From: Spirochaetota bacterium
GTDB lineage: Bacteria; Spirochaetota; Spirochaetia; SPDA01; JAJSAL01
Assembly: GCA_024274705.1 (NCBI GenBank)
Contig: JAJSAL010000017.1
Span: 1-47,949 of the forward strand
Length of the DNA stretch: 47,949 nt
Reading direction: 5' to 3'
Shown here: positions 24,091 through 32,730 of the stretch, piece by piece
Layout: the number at the start of each line of letters is the position of its first letter
Position numbering within the stretch: position 1 is the stretch's first letter
Translations under genes and position numbers: made by a program
The notes under the pieces: generated by a model
What the model saw: only the letters and a program-made list of their open reading frames with translations
Databases searched by the model: none
Told to the model about the DNA's origin: nothing

Positions 24091-25250
24091 AGGAAAAGAT
24101 AAGGGTGGGGGTTATAGGCGCCGGGTTTATTGGTCCTGCGCATATAGAGTCATTACGGAGGCTCGGTTTCGTGGAAGTAACCGCCCTTGCAACTTCCCGT
24201 GCAGAGAGCGCTGAACAAAAAGCAAAGGCGCTTTCGATCCCTAAAGCGTTCGGGAACTACGAAGACCTCCTCAAGGAGGACCTCGACGCGGTGGAAATTA
24301 CATCACCGAACAGGTGTCACTTCCCGCAGGCAAAAGCCGCACTGGAGGCAGGGAAGCATGTGATATGCGATAAACCCCTTGCCATGGACTCCAGGGAAAC
24401 AAAAACCCTGGTTGAACTTTCGGAGAAAACAGGTCTTGTAACGGCAGTCACATTCAATCACCGGTTCTATCCAATGGTACAGCAATCGAAGGCGGTCCTG
24501 GATGGGGACGGTCTGGGACCCGTATACCTTATCCAGGGGGGGTTTCATCAGGACTGGCTTCTCCTCGATACGGATTATAACTGGAGGGTGGATGCAAAAG
24601 AGGGTGGGGCGGCAAGGGCTATCGGAGATATAGGGACCCACTGGCTCGATACCATACAGTTCATTACAGGGCTCGAGGTGGATGCGGTGTACGCCGAGCT
24701 CAAAACGGTCATTCCGGTACGGAAAAAGGCGAAAGTGGCTGTGGAAACTTTCGCCGGAAAGGAACTGAAACCAACCGATTACGACGAGGTTGCAATCGAC
24801 ACGGACGATTTAGGTATTGTGCTCCTCAAGTTCAAAGGAGCTGATACGAAAGCGGTTATGACGGTTTCGCAGGTAAGCGCAGGCAGGAAGTGCAGGCTCA
24901 ATTACGAAATCTACTGCAGAAACGGATCGATCAGCTGGGATTCGGAATCACCAAACCAGCTCTGGAGAGGGTACCGGGACAAAGCCAACGAGAACCTGAT
25001 CAAAGATCCGGCCCTTATGCATCCGTCGGCGAAACAATCGGCCCGGTACCCCGGGGGACACGGTGAAGGTTTCCCCGACTCCCATACTCACTGTGCAAGA
25101 ACGATCTATCAGTATATAAAAGAGGAAAGGTACATAAAAGGAGAGAAGCCTCCGTTTCCGACTTTTAAAGACGGTCATACGGAACAGCTTTTATGTGACG
25201 CGATTCTCGAAAGTAATCGTAAAGGTAAATGGATTTCTGTAAGAACCTAG
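24087..25250 (+). CDS. Gfo/Idh/MocA-family NAD(P)-dependent dehydrogenase
   Basis: A 387-residue oxidoreductase with the Rossmann start RVGVIGAGFIGPAHIESLRR, the EITSPNRCHF stretch, the family signature CDKPLA (catalytic Lys of EKP) and the active-site GDIGTHWLDTIQF with His. It oxidises a hydroxyl of a sugar or inositol-like substrate to the keto form. It is translationally coupled to the ROK kinase and followed 33 bp later by the isomerase-like gene, a combination typical of catabolic loci for unusual sugars and polyols. Confidence 0.88.
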   Translation: MKEKIRVGVIGAGFIGPAHIESLRRLGFVEVTALATSRAESAEQKAKALSIPKAFGNYEDLLKEDLDAVEITSPNRCHFPQAKAALEAGKHVICDKPLAMDSRETKTLVELSEKTGLVTAVTFNHRFYPMVQQSKAVLDGDGLGPVYLIQGGFHQDWLLLDTDYNWRVDAKEGGAARAIGDIGTHWLDTIQFITGLEVDAVYAELKTVIPVRKKAKVAVETFAGKELKPTDYDEVAIDTDDLGIVLLKFKGADTKAVMTVSQVSAGRKCRLNYEIYCRNGSISWDSESPNQLWRGYRDKANENLIKDPALMHPSAKQSARYPGGHGEGFPDSHTHCARTIYQYIKEERYIKGEKPPFPTFKDGHTEQLLCDAILESNRKGKWISVRT

Positions 25251-25283
25251 TAAAAGAAATGCCAGAATATACAGGAGGAGAAA

Positions 25284-26225
25284 ATGAAATTAGGACTATT
25301 TACGGCTGCACTCCCGGGCCTCTCAATTGAGGACATAGCGGGGTGGGCTTCAGGAACCGGATTTCAGATGCTCGAAATCGCCTGCTGGCCTGCAGACGAA
25401 GGTAAGGACAGAAAATATGGAGGTGTTGTACACATCGATACGAAGAAACTCGATTCGGCGAAAGTGGAGGAGATACAGGCAATGCTGTCAGAAAAGGGGT
25501 TGTCCATTTCGTCGTTGGGATATTATCCGAATCCCCTCGATCCGGATATTGAAGCCCGGAATCATTGTATCCATCACCTGAAAAGTGTCATTGCGGCTGC
25601 CGGCCGGCTTGGAGTCTCAACGGTGGGTACGTTTGTCGGAAGGACCTGGGACCCGGCTGCGACGGGGCGGGTGTGGCAGAAGGATATTGACCTCAACTTT
25701 GAACAGTTTGAAAAAGTATGGCCCGATCTGGTGAAATACGCTGCCGATAACGGGGTGAAAATTGCGATAGAGCATTGTCCCATGCTCTGGGCCGATACAT
25801 GGCCCGGGGGATCGAACCTTCCATATTCACCGGCCCTCATCCGGCGGATGTTCGAAACTATCCGGGACGAAAATTTTGGATTGAATTTCGATCCGTCGCA
25901 CTTCGTCTGGCAGCATATCGACTACATCAGGTTCATAAATGAATTTAAGGACCGTATCTTTCATGTCCACGCGAAGGACATGGATATCGACCGGGATATG
26001 CTCTATGAAGACGGTATAGTCACATGCGGATTTCGCTGGCAGAGACCCCGGCTTCCCGGCATGGGGCTTATCGATTGGAAAAAACTCATCACCACTCTTT
26101 ACGATGTGGGATACAATTTTGTACTCAGCATAGAGCACGAAGACCGTAATTTCGAAGGGACAGAAGCATTGGTTAAGAGAGGATTCCTGGTAGCAAAGAA
26201 AACACTCGAGATGCATATTATTTAA
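25284..26225 (+). CDS. Sugar isomerase/epimerase-like TIM-barrel protein (AP endonuclease 2 superfamily)
   Basis: A 313-residue xylose-isomerase-like barrel. It starts MKLGLFTAALPGLSIEDIAG, then EIACWPAD, with metal ligand regions KIAIEHCPMLWAD (Glu), GLNFDPSHFVWQHIDY (Asp, His), RIFHVHAKDMDIDRD (His) and VLSIEHEDRNFEG (Glu). That set binds a divalent metal in sugar epimerases and inosose dehydratase relatives. It would act right after the dehydrogenase on the keto-sugar. A strong GGAGGA precedes the ATG. Confidence 0.85.
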   Translation: MKLGLFTAALPGLSIEDIAGWASGTGFQMLEIACWPADEGKDRKYGGVVHIDTKKLDSAKVEEIQAMLSEKGLSISSLGYYPNPLDPDIEARNHCIHHLKSVIAAAGRLGVSTVGTFVGRTWDPAATGRVWQKDIDLNFEQFEKVWPDLVKYAADNGVKIAIEHCPMLWADTWPGGSNLPYSPALIRRMFETIRDENFGLNFDPSHFVWQHIDYIRFINEFKDRIFHVHAKDMDIDRDMLYEDGIVTCGFRWQRPRLPGMGLIDWKKLITTLYDVGYNFVLSIEHEDRNFEGTEALVKRGFLVAKKTLEMHII

Positions 26226-26382
26226 AACGCCGGCAGGTAGGGAAGAATCGCATCAAGAACCTTCAGAAATATACTTCTCCGGGGCCGGTATTTCCGCGTG
26301 TTTTTTTCTAAAGCAAATTGGTTTGATAGGCGATACCTTGCTTTGCGTAGCTCTTTCATATTATAAAGGACGAGTGAATGCA

Positions 26383-27903
26383 ATGACGATTCTGGAAGCG
26401 AAGGGTATAAAAAAACGGTTCGGCGGTGTTGTTGCTCTCGACGGCGCCGATCTCACCTGCAGCAGTGGTAGAATAACCGGTCTTCTCGGGGCAAACGGGT
26501 CCGGTAAAAGCACCATGTCTAAGATCATAACCGGTGTGTACAGTGCCGATGATGGAGAAATCCGTTACAACGGTGTCCCCGTAAAGTACAAGAATCCCTA
26601 TGATGCCAGGAAAGCGGGCATTGCCATGGTGTTTCAGAATCTGAGCCTGGTTGCGGATCTTACGGTGTGGCAGAATATCGTTCTCGGGGCTGAAGAAAAG
26701 AAAAGGCTTTTTCTCAACAATGATTCTTCAAAGGAGCTGGCGGGGACAATCGTTAACCAGCTTCTGCCGGGCCTGGATATCAACAGGATGGTGTACGAGC
26801 TGCTTCCCGGAGAGATGCAGATCGTAGAGATAGCTAAAGCGATTTCTGAAAATCCAAAGCTTCTCATTCTGGACGAACCTACGGCGGCACTGGAACAGGC
26901 ACAGGTAAAAAGTCTTTTCAGCTATATGAGGACACTTATAAAGGGGGGGGTCTCCATCATTTTTACTTCCCACAGACTGTGGGAGGTGATGGAAATCTGC
27001 GACGATGTTATCATATTTCGGAACGGTTCTAACGTGGCCGGCATCGATTTTGAAAAAGATGGAAAAGATTCAGACAGAATAATCAATTATATCTCCGGGG
27101 AAGTAAAAAAAACAGCTGTTGACCGCAGCGGTCATGTTGTGTCCGATGAAACGGTGTTGAGTATCAGAAACCTGAATTACCGCAACCTTCTCAAGGATGT
27201 TTCATTTGAACTTAAGAAAGGGGAGATATTAGGTGTGGGGGGACTGGCCGGCCAAGGGCAGCATGAACTGATGCTTGCCCTGGCCGGGAACTATCCCGGC
27301 ATCTCCGGTGACGCGGTATTGAACGGGAAAGAAATCAGGCTGACGAAGCCTGCAACCGCGATTAGGAACAGTATTCATCTGGTCCCCGGAGACAGACAAC
27401 TGGAAGGTCTGTTTCTGCAGCATTCGGTGTACAATAACCTCATTTTCCCCAAGCTGGGCCTGGGGAAGCAGCCCCTGTTTACCCCTCACAAAAGGTTCCG
27501 GCAGGAGTGTCATGATGTGATCGATGTGCTTTCCATAAAAACCGCCGGTATGGACATCCCTGTGCGTACCCTGTCCGGGGGGAATCAGCAGAAAGTGGTA
27601 GTAGGCAAATGGCTTTCCTTTGATACCTGTGTGCTTCTTCTCGCTGACCCTGCCAAGGGTGTGGACGTTGGGGCAAAGAGAGATCTGTATGAATTTATCC
27701 TGCACCAGGTCAAGAAAAAAAAGATGAGTGTTATTCTCTATGCCAGTGATAATGAAGAGCTGGTTGAGTACTGTGACAGGCTTCTCATCATGTACGAGGG
27801 CAAGATAGTGAAGACCCTTACCGGTGACGGGATAAGCGATGACAACATAATAAGCGCTTCCATAGGATATGCACAAGATGAGTTATGCCATGAAACACTT
27901 TGA
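26383..27903 (+). CDS. Sugar ABC transporter ATP-binding protein with two ATPase domains (RbsA/LsrA-like)
   Basis: A 506-residue protein with two ABC domains. The first has Walker A GANGSGKST and Walker B LLILDEPTAAL, with LPGEMQIVEIAKAI as a divergent signature (LSxGxxQ replaced by LPGEMQ). The second has a degenerate Walker A (GLAGQGQHE), the signature LSGGNQQKVVVGKW and LADPAKGVDVGAK, as is normal for this family. ATG 26383 begins MTILEAKGIKKRFGG. The open frame extends upstream without support. It drives the two permeases that follow. No binding protein is encoded next to it; the copies at 13472 and 17885 are the likely ones. Confidence 0.88.
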   Translation: MTILEAKGIKKRFGGVVALDGADLTCSSGRITGLLGANGSGKSTMSKIITGVYSADDGEIRYNGVPVKYKNPYDARKAGIAMVFQNLSLVADLTVWQNIVLGAEEKKRLFLNNDSSKELAGTIVNQLLPGLDINRMVYELLPGEMQIVEIAKAISENPKLLILDEPTAALEQAQVKSLFSYMRTLIKGGVSIIFTSHRLWEVMEICDDVIIFRNGSNVAGIDFEKDGKDSDRIINYISGEVKKTAVDRSGHVVSDETVLSIRNLNYRNLLKDVSFELKKGEILGVGGLAGQGQHELMLALAGNYPGISGDAVLNGKEIRLTKPATAIRNSIHLVPGDRQLEGLFLQHSVYNNLIFPKLGLGKQPLFTPHKRFRQECHDVIDVLSIKTAGMDIPVRTLSGGNQQKVVVGKWLSFDTCVLLLADPAKGVDVGAKRDLYEFILHQVKKKKMSVILYASDNEELVEYCDRLLIMYEGKIVKTLTGDGISDDNIISASIGYAQDELCHETL

Positions 27904-28915
27904 AAATTCCGCGTTAAAGAGATTCATATCCAAGCCCGAGTTTTCTATCCTGCTGATATTTCTGACAATGTTCTTTTTAACGGCAGGGCTGCAGAACAAT
28001 TTTTTTACCGTAAAATCCGTAGTGCGGAATATCAATGCTTTTACACCGCTGATCCTTCTGACCATGGGGCAGGCCATTGTAATCCTTTCCGGCGGTCTCG
28101 ATCTTTCGGCGGGAACAGCCCTTTCACTGTATACCTGTGTGCTTACCTGGGTGATGAAAGAAGGAGTTCCCATAACAGGGTTGTATGCGCTGCTTGTGAC
28201 CCTGGCCGTTGCAGCGGGGGTGGGTATCATCAACGGGATCGGCATAGGCTACCTGAAAATTCCGCCGGTTATCGTTACCTTTGCCACATCATTCATCTGG
28301 CTGGGGATTGCACTTTTTATCCGGCCTACACCCGGGGGAGAAACCGTGGAGTGGTTTAAAGTCTTTTACAGGGTCGGATCTATCGAAAAGGCATCTGCTG
28401 CACTTAAAGCGTTCGGTGACATCTTCCCGCCGGCATTGTTCCTTGTCATTATCGGTTGTGTGATTTGGTTCATAATCAGTAAAACCCGCCTGGGCAGGTA
28501 CATCTATGCCGTAGGGAGCAACAACGAAGCAGCCTATGAAAGCGGCATTGACACCGCCAAGGTCCAGATGTATGCATGTATTCTCAATTCGGTGCTGATT
28601 ATGCTGGCGGCGCTGTTCTTTGTCGGACAGAACCAGTCCGGTGACGCCCGTCTGGGCGATCCTCTCACCTTAAGGGCCGTGGCTGCAGCGGTTGTGGGCG
28701 GTATCGCCCTTACCGGCGGGAGGGGGAGCGTCTATTTTGCCCTCGTTGGAGCACTCATCATCAGTTTTGTGAGCAAGATCATCTTTTTTGCGGACATACC
28801 GTATGCTTTCCAGACCCTGGTAGGCGGTGTCATCATTATCGTTGCCATAGCGAGTTCTCAGGCTTACACGCTGTACAGCAGAAGAGCAATGCTGAAGGAG
28901 AGTAAACTGACATGA
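27878..28915 (+). CDS. Sugar ABC transporter permease 1 (RbsC/LsrC class)
   Basis: A 345-residue membrane protein with about eight to ten helices. Typical family stretches are MGQAIVILSGGLDLSAGTAL, IGYLKIPPVIVTFATSFIWL, YAVGSNNEAAYESGIDTAKV (the EAA-like coupling loop) and AVAAAVVGGIALTGGRGSVY. The start overlaps the ATPase gene by 26 bases; ATG 27878 has AGGA ten bases upstream. It pairs with the next gene as a heterodimeric channel. Confidence 0.87.
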   Translation: MSYAMKHFENSALKRFISKPEFSILLIFLTMFFLTAGLQNNFFTVKSVVRNINAFTPLILLTMGQAIVILSGGLDLSAGTALSLYTCVLTWVMKEGVPITGLYALLVTLAVAAGVGIINGIGIGYLKIPPVIVTFATSFIWLGIALFIRPTPGGETVEWFKVFYRVGSIEKASAALKAFGDIFPPALFLVIIGCVIWFIISKTRLGRYIYAVGSNNEAAYESGIDTAKVQMYACILNSVLIMLAALFFVGQNQSGDARLGDPLTLRAVAAAVVGGIALTGGRGSVYFALVGALIISFVSKIIFFADIPYAFQTLVGGVIIIVAIASSQAYTLYSRRAMLKESKLT

Positions 28916-29892
28916 GTACAGTGCTGAGCAGGCAGGGCACCGTTGTCAAAATGTGGGACCGTTATAATAAATTGATTATCGCATTTCTACTAATCCTCTT
29001 TATGTTTGTTGTCGGCGAAATTACGGTGGGCAGTTTTTTCAGCCTGGGACAGATTCTTCTGACGATCAAACTTGCTTCCTTTATCGCCCTGTTCGGGCTG
29101 TGCCAGACAGCGGTTATCGCAGCCGGGGGAAGCGGACTCGACCTTTCAGTGGGGTACACGGCGACAATCACGGCAGTACTTACTGCGGCTATCATGGATG
29201 GTCAGAACGGAAATCTCTGGCTTGCGATTCTGGCCGCGCTTGGGATTGGTATTGCAGTCGGCCTTGTGAACGGCGTACTTTCGGCATACGTAAAACTTCC
29301 GCCTCTTGTTGTGACTTTGGCAATGGCGAATATTTTACAGGGGGCCATAAACGTGTATACCGCGGGAAGGAATATCACCGGACGGCCCTCTCCTGTTCTG
29401 CAGATCATCGCCGCCAAATCATCGGGTATGTTTCCGAATATCCTGTTCGTCCTGATAATCGTTGGGGTGGTCTCAATGGTAGTTCTGTACAAGACGAAGT
29501 GGGGTCAGATGCTCTTCGGCACCGGAGCGAACGAAACCGCGGCTTACTTAAGCGGGGTGAATGTAAAGATGGTCCGGTGTACCGCCTTCATCGTGAGCGG
29601 CACCGTGGCAAGCCTCATCGGACTCCTCTTGCTGGGCAATATGGGGATCGCTTTCAAGGACATGGGCTCCAACTATGTGATGCCCAGTATCGCGGCAGCC
29701 GTAGTGGGAGGCGTCTCTCTTGCCGGGGGAGACGGCAACTACCTGGGAGTAATCCTGGGAGCCATATTCCTGCAGACCCTTACCAATTTCCTGGTTGCCC
29801 TTGGCTGGGGTGATGCGGGGAAGTGGACTGGATTCGGTATCGTGCTCTTCATCCTTCTCATCGTGTACGTGAGTGACCAGCGCAGGCGCTAG
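28912..29892 (+). CDS. Sugar ABC transporter permease 2 (RbsC/LsrD class)
   Basis: A 326-residue paralogous permease: QTAVIAAGGSGLDLSVGYTA, LSAYVKLPPLVVTLAMANIL, FGTGANETAAYLSGVNVKMV and AAVVGGVSLAGGDGNYLGVI are its family marks. It starts inside the previous stop (ATGA overlap). Two different permeases rather than one doubled gene is the LsrC/LsrD-type arrangement. It is the last gene of the sugar import unit; a toxin gene converges on its end. Confidence 0.87.
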   Translation: MSTVLSRQGTVVKMWDRYNKLIIAFLLILFMFVVGEITVGSFFSLGQILLTIKLASFIALFGLCQTAVIAAGGSGLDLSVGYTATITAVLTAAIMDGQNGNLWLAILAALGIGIAVGLVNGVLSAYVKLPPLVVTLAMANILQGAINVYTAGRNITGRPSPVLQIIAAKSSGMFPNILFVLIIVGVVSMVVLYKTKWGQMLFGTGANETAAYLSGVNVKMVRCTAFIVSGTVASLIGLLLLGNMGIAFKDMGSNYVMPSIAAAVVGGVSLAGGDGNYLGVILGAIFLQTLTNFLVALGWGDAGKWTGFGIVLFILLIVYVSDQRRR

Positions 29893-29906
29893 GGAGTGCC
29901 TGTTTT

Positions 29907-30320
29907 TCAGGGTACTGTTGCCGGTAATTTCAGTTCTGTGCATTCCCGGTAAAAACGCTCATCGAAGGTGAGGATGACGCCTTTTCTTAGTTGCGCAGCG
30001 GTCGCAAGAACGGCGTCACCATAATCCCTGAAAGTACTAGGCCAGAAACCGAGAACATCGAGAATACTGAAATAAGAATCCACAAACATTCCAGGTGTCT
30101 GAATGATTGCGTTTAGCATATGGGCTATATGAATCTTCTGAATATGATAGACGGAGGACAATACATATACGCATTCCGTTACAATGTGCTGGATAATGAT
30201 AATGTTGTGGCTTTGAACAGCTGCACATTCGATAAATGGCGTTATTCTCTCCTGCTGATCTACATTACGGTCTGTGAGATATGAAATGAGGCAGTTTGTA
30301 TCGAGAAAATAGCTTTTCAT
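29907..30320 (-). CDS. vapC: PIN-domain ribonuclease toxin (VapC-type)
   Basis: A 137-residue PIN-domain protein with the four acidic positions: Asp in YFLDTNCLISYL, Glu in VTECVYVL, Asp in FRDYGDAVLATAA and Asp in ILTFDERFYRE. These coordinate Mg2+ for RNA cleavage, commonly of tRNA or rRNA. Its start overlaps the antitoxin gene by four bases, the usual coupling for the pair. It is convergent with the sugar permease gene. Confidence 0.85.
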   Translation of the reverse strand: MKSYFLDTNCLISYLTDRNVDQQERITPFIECAAVQSHNIIIIQHIVTECVYVLSSVYHIQKIHIAHMLNAIIQTPGMFVDSYFSILDVLGFWPSTFRDYGDAVLATAAQLRKGVILTFDERFYRECTELKLPATVP

Positions 30321-30550
30321 GTCGCTTTTTTCGCAATGATAATTCGGGTGGTATCGATGTCCTTTTCAATATCACCTCGTCCTATAGAAAACCTTCCTTT
30401 GAAATCGAGAAATGGTTTCTCTACCGGCCGGACTACTACTCTTCCATGATCAATTTCCCATTCTATCAGGTCATTCCTGGAAAGTTTTAAGCGTTCACGA
30501 ATTTTTTTTGGTATTGTAGTCTGAAATTTCGCTGTAATTTTTGATTTCAT
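30317..30550 (-). CDS. vapB: AbrB/SpoVT-type antitoxin (VapB-like)
   Basis: A 77-residue protein whose first half is a swapped-hairpin AbrB DNA-binding domain (SKITAKFQTTIPKKIRERLK, then LSRNDLIEWEIDHGRVVVRP) and whose C-terminal half, charged and flexible, would cover the toxin. It is coupled to the PIN toxin gene by a four-base overlap. Its ribosome site AAGGA lies inside one arm of the upstream inverted repeat, so binding there could block both transcription and translation. Confidence 0.82.
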   Translation of the reverse strand: MKSKITAKFQTTIPKKIRERLKLSRNDLIEWEIDHGRVVVRPVEKPFLDFKGRFSIGRGDIEKDIDTTRIIIAKKAT

Positions 30551-30554
30551 TATT

Positions 30555-30585
30555 AATCCTTACTTTTAAAAATAATGTAAGGATT
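30555..30585 (-). promoter_or_regulatory. Operator-like inverted repeat of the toxin-antitoxin operon
   Basis: AATCCTTAC (30555-30563) and GTAAGGATT (30577-30585) are perfect inverted arms with a 13-base AT-rich spacer. The element ends 4 bases before the antitoxin ATG; autoregulation by the pair is the usual case. Confidence 0.7.
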
Positions 30586-30658
30586 TGTATTTGTCAATTG
30601 TCCTATAGAAACTTTTACGCAACACTTTTGTCCCATTTTGGTGTATATTTTACAGGAT

Positions 30659-32236
30659 ATGAAAGTAGCTACAGTTGAACAGATGCGGAACCTGGACCGC
30701 AGGGCGATGGAAGAGTATGGAATCCCGGGAGAAGTGCTCATGGAAAACGCTTCCCTGGCCGCATATGAGGTGGTCCGGGAAATCCTGGGTAATCTCGAGG
30801 GTGGAGACATTACGGTCATCTGCGGCGGCGGAAACAACGGCGGTGACGGCCTTGCCCTGGCGAGGAAACTGTACTCTCTGGGTTCACGGGTTACTGTTTT
30901 TATACTTGGAGACCCGTCAACGTACAGAAAAGCTGCACAGACGAATTATGAAATCGTGAAGAAACTGCCCATCCCTCTGAAACGGGCTGATTCGGCGGAA
31001 TCTATTGTTCCTTACATCCGCGGGGCCGAAGTGGTCGTGGATGCCATATTCGGAACCGGACTCGCCCGGCGGGTGGAAGGTCTCTATAAGGAAATCATCC
31101 GGATCATCAATGAAGAAGCCCGCTATGTTGTCAGTCTCGATATCCCTTCAGGTGTTAACGGAGAAACCGGTCAGGTGATGGGAATTGCCGTTGACGCCGA
31201 CGAAACGGTTACCTTCGGGCTTCCGAAAATCGGCAACCTGGTGTACCCGGGATACGAATACGGAGGGAATCTCTCTGTAACTCACATCTCCTTTCCCAAG
31301 GCGCTGACGGAGCGGGAAGACATCCTGTGTGAAGTAAACCAACCGGCCCGCCTCCCGGAACGGGACCCCTCCGGGCATAAAGGTTCATTCGGCGACGCCC
31401 TGGTTATTTCCGGATCATCCTCTTATTACGGCGCACCCTGGCTGTCCGCCTATGCGTTCATTAAGGCAGGAGGCGGATATGCCCGCCTGGCATGTCCGCA
31501 GTCCATCGTTCCTGCAATTGCGGGAATGGGAACGGAAATTGTTTTTTTGCCGCAGAAAGAAAACCGTGAGGGGAGTATCGATTCCGGTAACCTGGACAAA
31601 CTTCTGGAGCTGTCAGAGGTTGTTGATATCGTAATACTGGGACCAGGGATGTCCCGAAGCGAAGATACGGAACGGTTGATTCAGGAGCTGGTTAACAATA
31701 TCGGGAAACCATTGATCATCGACGGGGATGGATTGAGCGCGGTAGCAGCCGGCATGGATGTGCTGAAAAACCGCACCCGGCCTGCTGTACTTACGCCCCA
31801 TCCCGGAGAGTTTTCCAGGCTTACAGGGAAATCCTCCGCTGAGATAGAGGAATCGGCAATTCCGCTTCTTCGTGAGTTTGCCCAAACATACGGATGTATC
31901 ACCCTGCTTAAACGGGCCCATACCCTTACGGCACTGCCCGGCGGAAAGGTGTGCATAAACTTAGGAGGCAACCCCGGGATGGCAACCGCCGGAAGCGGGG
32001 ACGTTCTTACCGGCACCATTGCGGCAATGTACGGCCTGGGGGGTGATATGACCGAAGCAGTAAAGGCGGGGGTGTGTGTCCACGGCCTGGCAGGAGACCT
32101 TGCAGCCCGGTGCAAGGGAGAAGACGGAATGGTTGCCCGGGACATCCTTGAACATCTGCCGGAAGCTGTAAAAAAGTTCAGGGAAGAGTATGAGGTACTG
32201 GTTTCCGGATACTATGGAAACATCAGCCTGATTTAG
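30659..32236 (+). CDS. nnr: Bifunctional NAD(P)HX repair enzyme (epimerase + ADP/ATP-dependent dehydratase)
   Basis: A 525-residue two-domain enzyme that repairs hydrated NADH/NADPH. The N-terminal YjeF epimerase domain has MKVATVEQMRNLDRRAMEEY, ENASLAAYE, ICGGGNNGGDGLALARKL and SLDIPSGVNGETG. The C-terminal ribokinase-like dehydratase domain has DPSGHKGSFGDALVISGSSS, YYGAPWLSAYAFIKAGGGYA, TPHPGEFSRLTG, CITLLKRAHTLTALPGGK and GNPGMATAGSGDVLTGTIAA. ATG 30659 fits the family start; an upstream GTG at 30638 is possible. Confidence 0.92.
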   Translation: MKVATVEQMRNLDRRAMEEYGIPGEVLMENASLAAYEVVREILGNLEGGDITVICGGGNNGGDGLALARKLYSLGSRVTVFILGDPSTYRKAAQTNYEIVKKLPIPLKRADSAESIVPYIRGAEVVVDAIFGTGLARRVEGLYKEIIRIINEEARYVVSLDIPSGVNGETGQVMGIAVDADETVTFGLPKIGNLVYPGYEYGGNLSVTHISFPKALTEREDILCEVNQPARLPERDPSGHKGSFGDALVISGSSSYYGAPWLSAYAFIKAGGGYARLACPQSIVPAIAGMGTEIVFLPQKENREGSIDSGNLDKLLELSEVVDIVILGPGMSRSEDTERLIQELVNNIGKPLIIDGDGLSAVAAGMDVLKNRTRPAVLTPHPGEFSRLTGKSSAEIEESAIPLLREFAQTYGCITLLKRAHTLTALPGGKVCINLGGNPGMATAGSGDVLTGTIAAMYGLGGDMTEAVKAGVCVHGLAGDLAARCKGEDGMVARDILEHLPEAVKKFREEYEVLVSGYYGNISLI

Positions 32237-32258
32237 GAGAGCGCATGAAACCGGCTTA

Positions 32259-32621
32259 TTAATTATCCCTGTGGACTGTGTCCGGGGAGAAAGCCGGTAT
32301 GCACACCGCGATATAGTGCGCCCCTCCAGGGGCGGGAGTGCTGTACCTGACCCATTCACCTTTCGATACGAGGATCCCTTCCCCGGCGGCAACATCGTAT
32401 GAACCTTCTCCGGTTTCCACGTGAAGGGTACCCTGGAGAACCACCGTATACTCATCGAATTCCGGGGTCTGTCCCGGCTCGACCCAGCCTCCGGGGCTTG
32501 TCATACGGGCTATACTCACCTCGCCGGAAACCGAGTTGATGTTTCCGAAAAATTCTTCGATTTTCTTCGGCTTTGTGCCTGCCGCTTCGACAATTGAAGG
32601 TCCTTTTATTATCCTTACCAT
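32259..32621 (-). CDS. Small single-domain cupin protein
   Basis: A 120-residue cupin. The core reads WVEPGQTPEFDEYTVVLQGT followed by LHVETGEGSYDVAAGEGILV and KGEWVRYSTPAPGGAHYIAV. The usual G-x5-H-x-H-x3,4-E-x6-G pattern is altered: there is no histidine pair before FDEY, so metal binding may rely on other residues. Related proteins are annotated as cupins or ethanolamine-utilisation EutQ-like proteins. No partner is evident: it converges on the repair enzyme and diverges from the NQR operon. Confidence 0.65.
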   Translation of the reverse strand: MVRIIKGPSIVEAAGTKPKKIEEFFGNINSVSGEVSIARMTSPGGWVEPGQTPEFDEYTVVLQGTLHVETGEGSYDVAAGEGILVSKGEWVRYSTPAPGGAHYIAVCIPAFSPDTVHRDN

Positions 32622-32696
32622 GGGCCTGCTCCTTTTACAATGAACATTGCAGCTATTATAACAATACCCGGATGTTTTCTTGGTACACGAACTTAT

Positions 32697-32724
32697 TTGA
32701 CTTTTACCCTTTTACAGATACAAT
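32697..32724 (+). promoter_or_regulatory. Promoter of the NQR operon, apparently giving a leaderless mRNA
   Basis: TTGACT (32697-32702) and TACAAT (32719-32724) are 16 bp apart. The ATG is at 32731, seven bases after the -10 box, where transcription would start, and no Shine-Dalgarno sequence precedes it. Confidence 0.6.
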
Positions 32725-32730
32725 AAGTGT

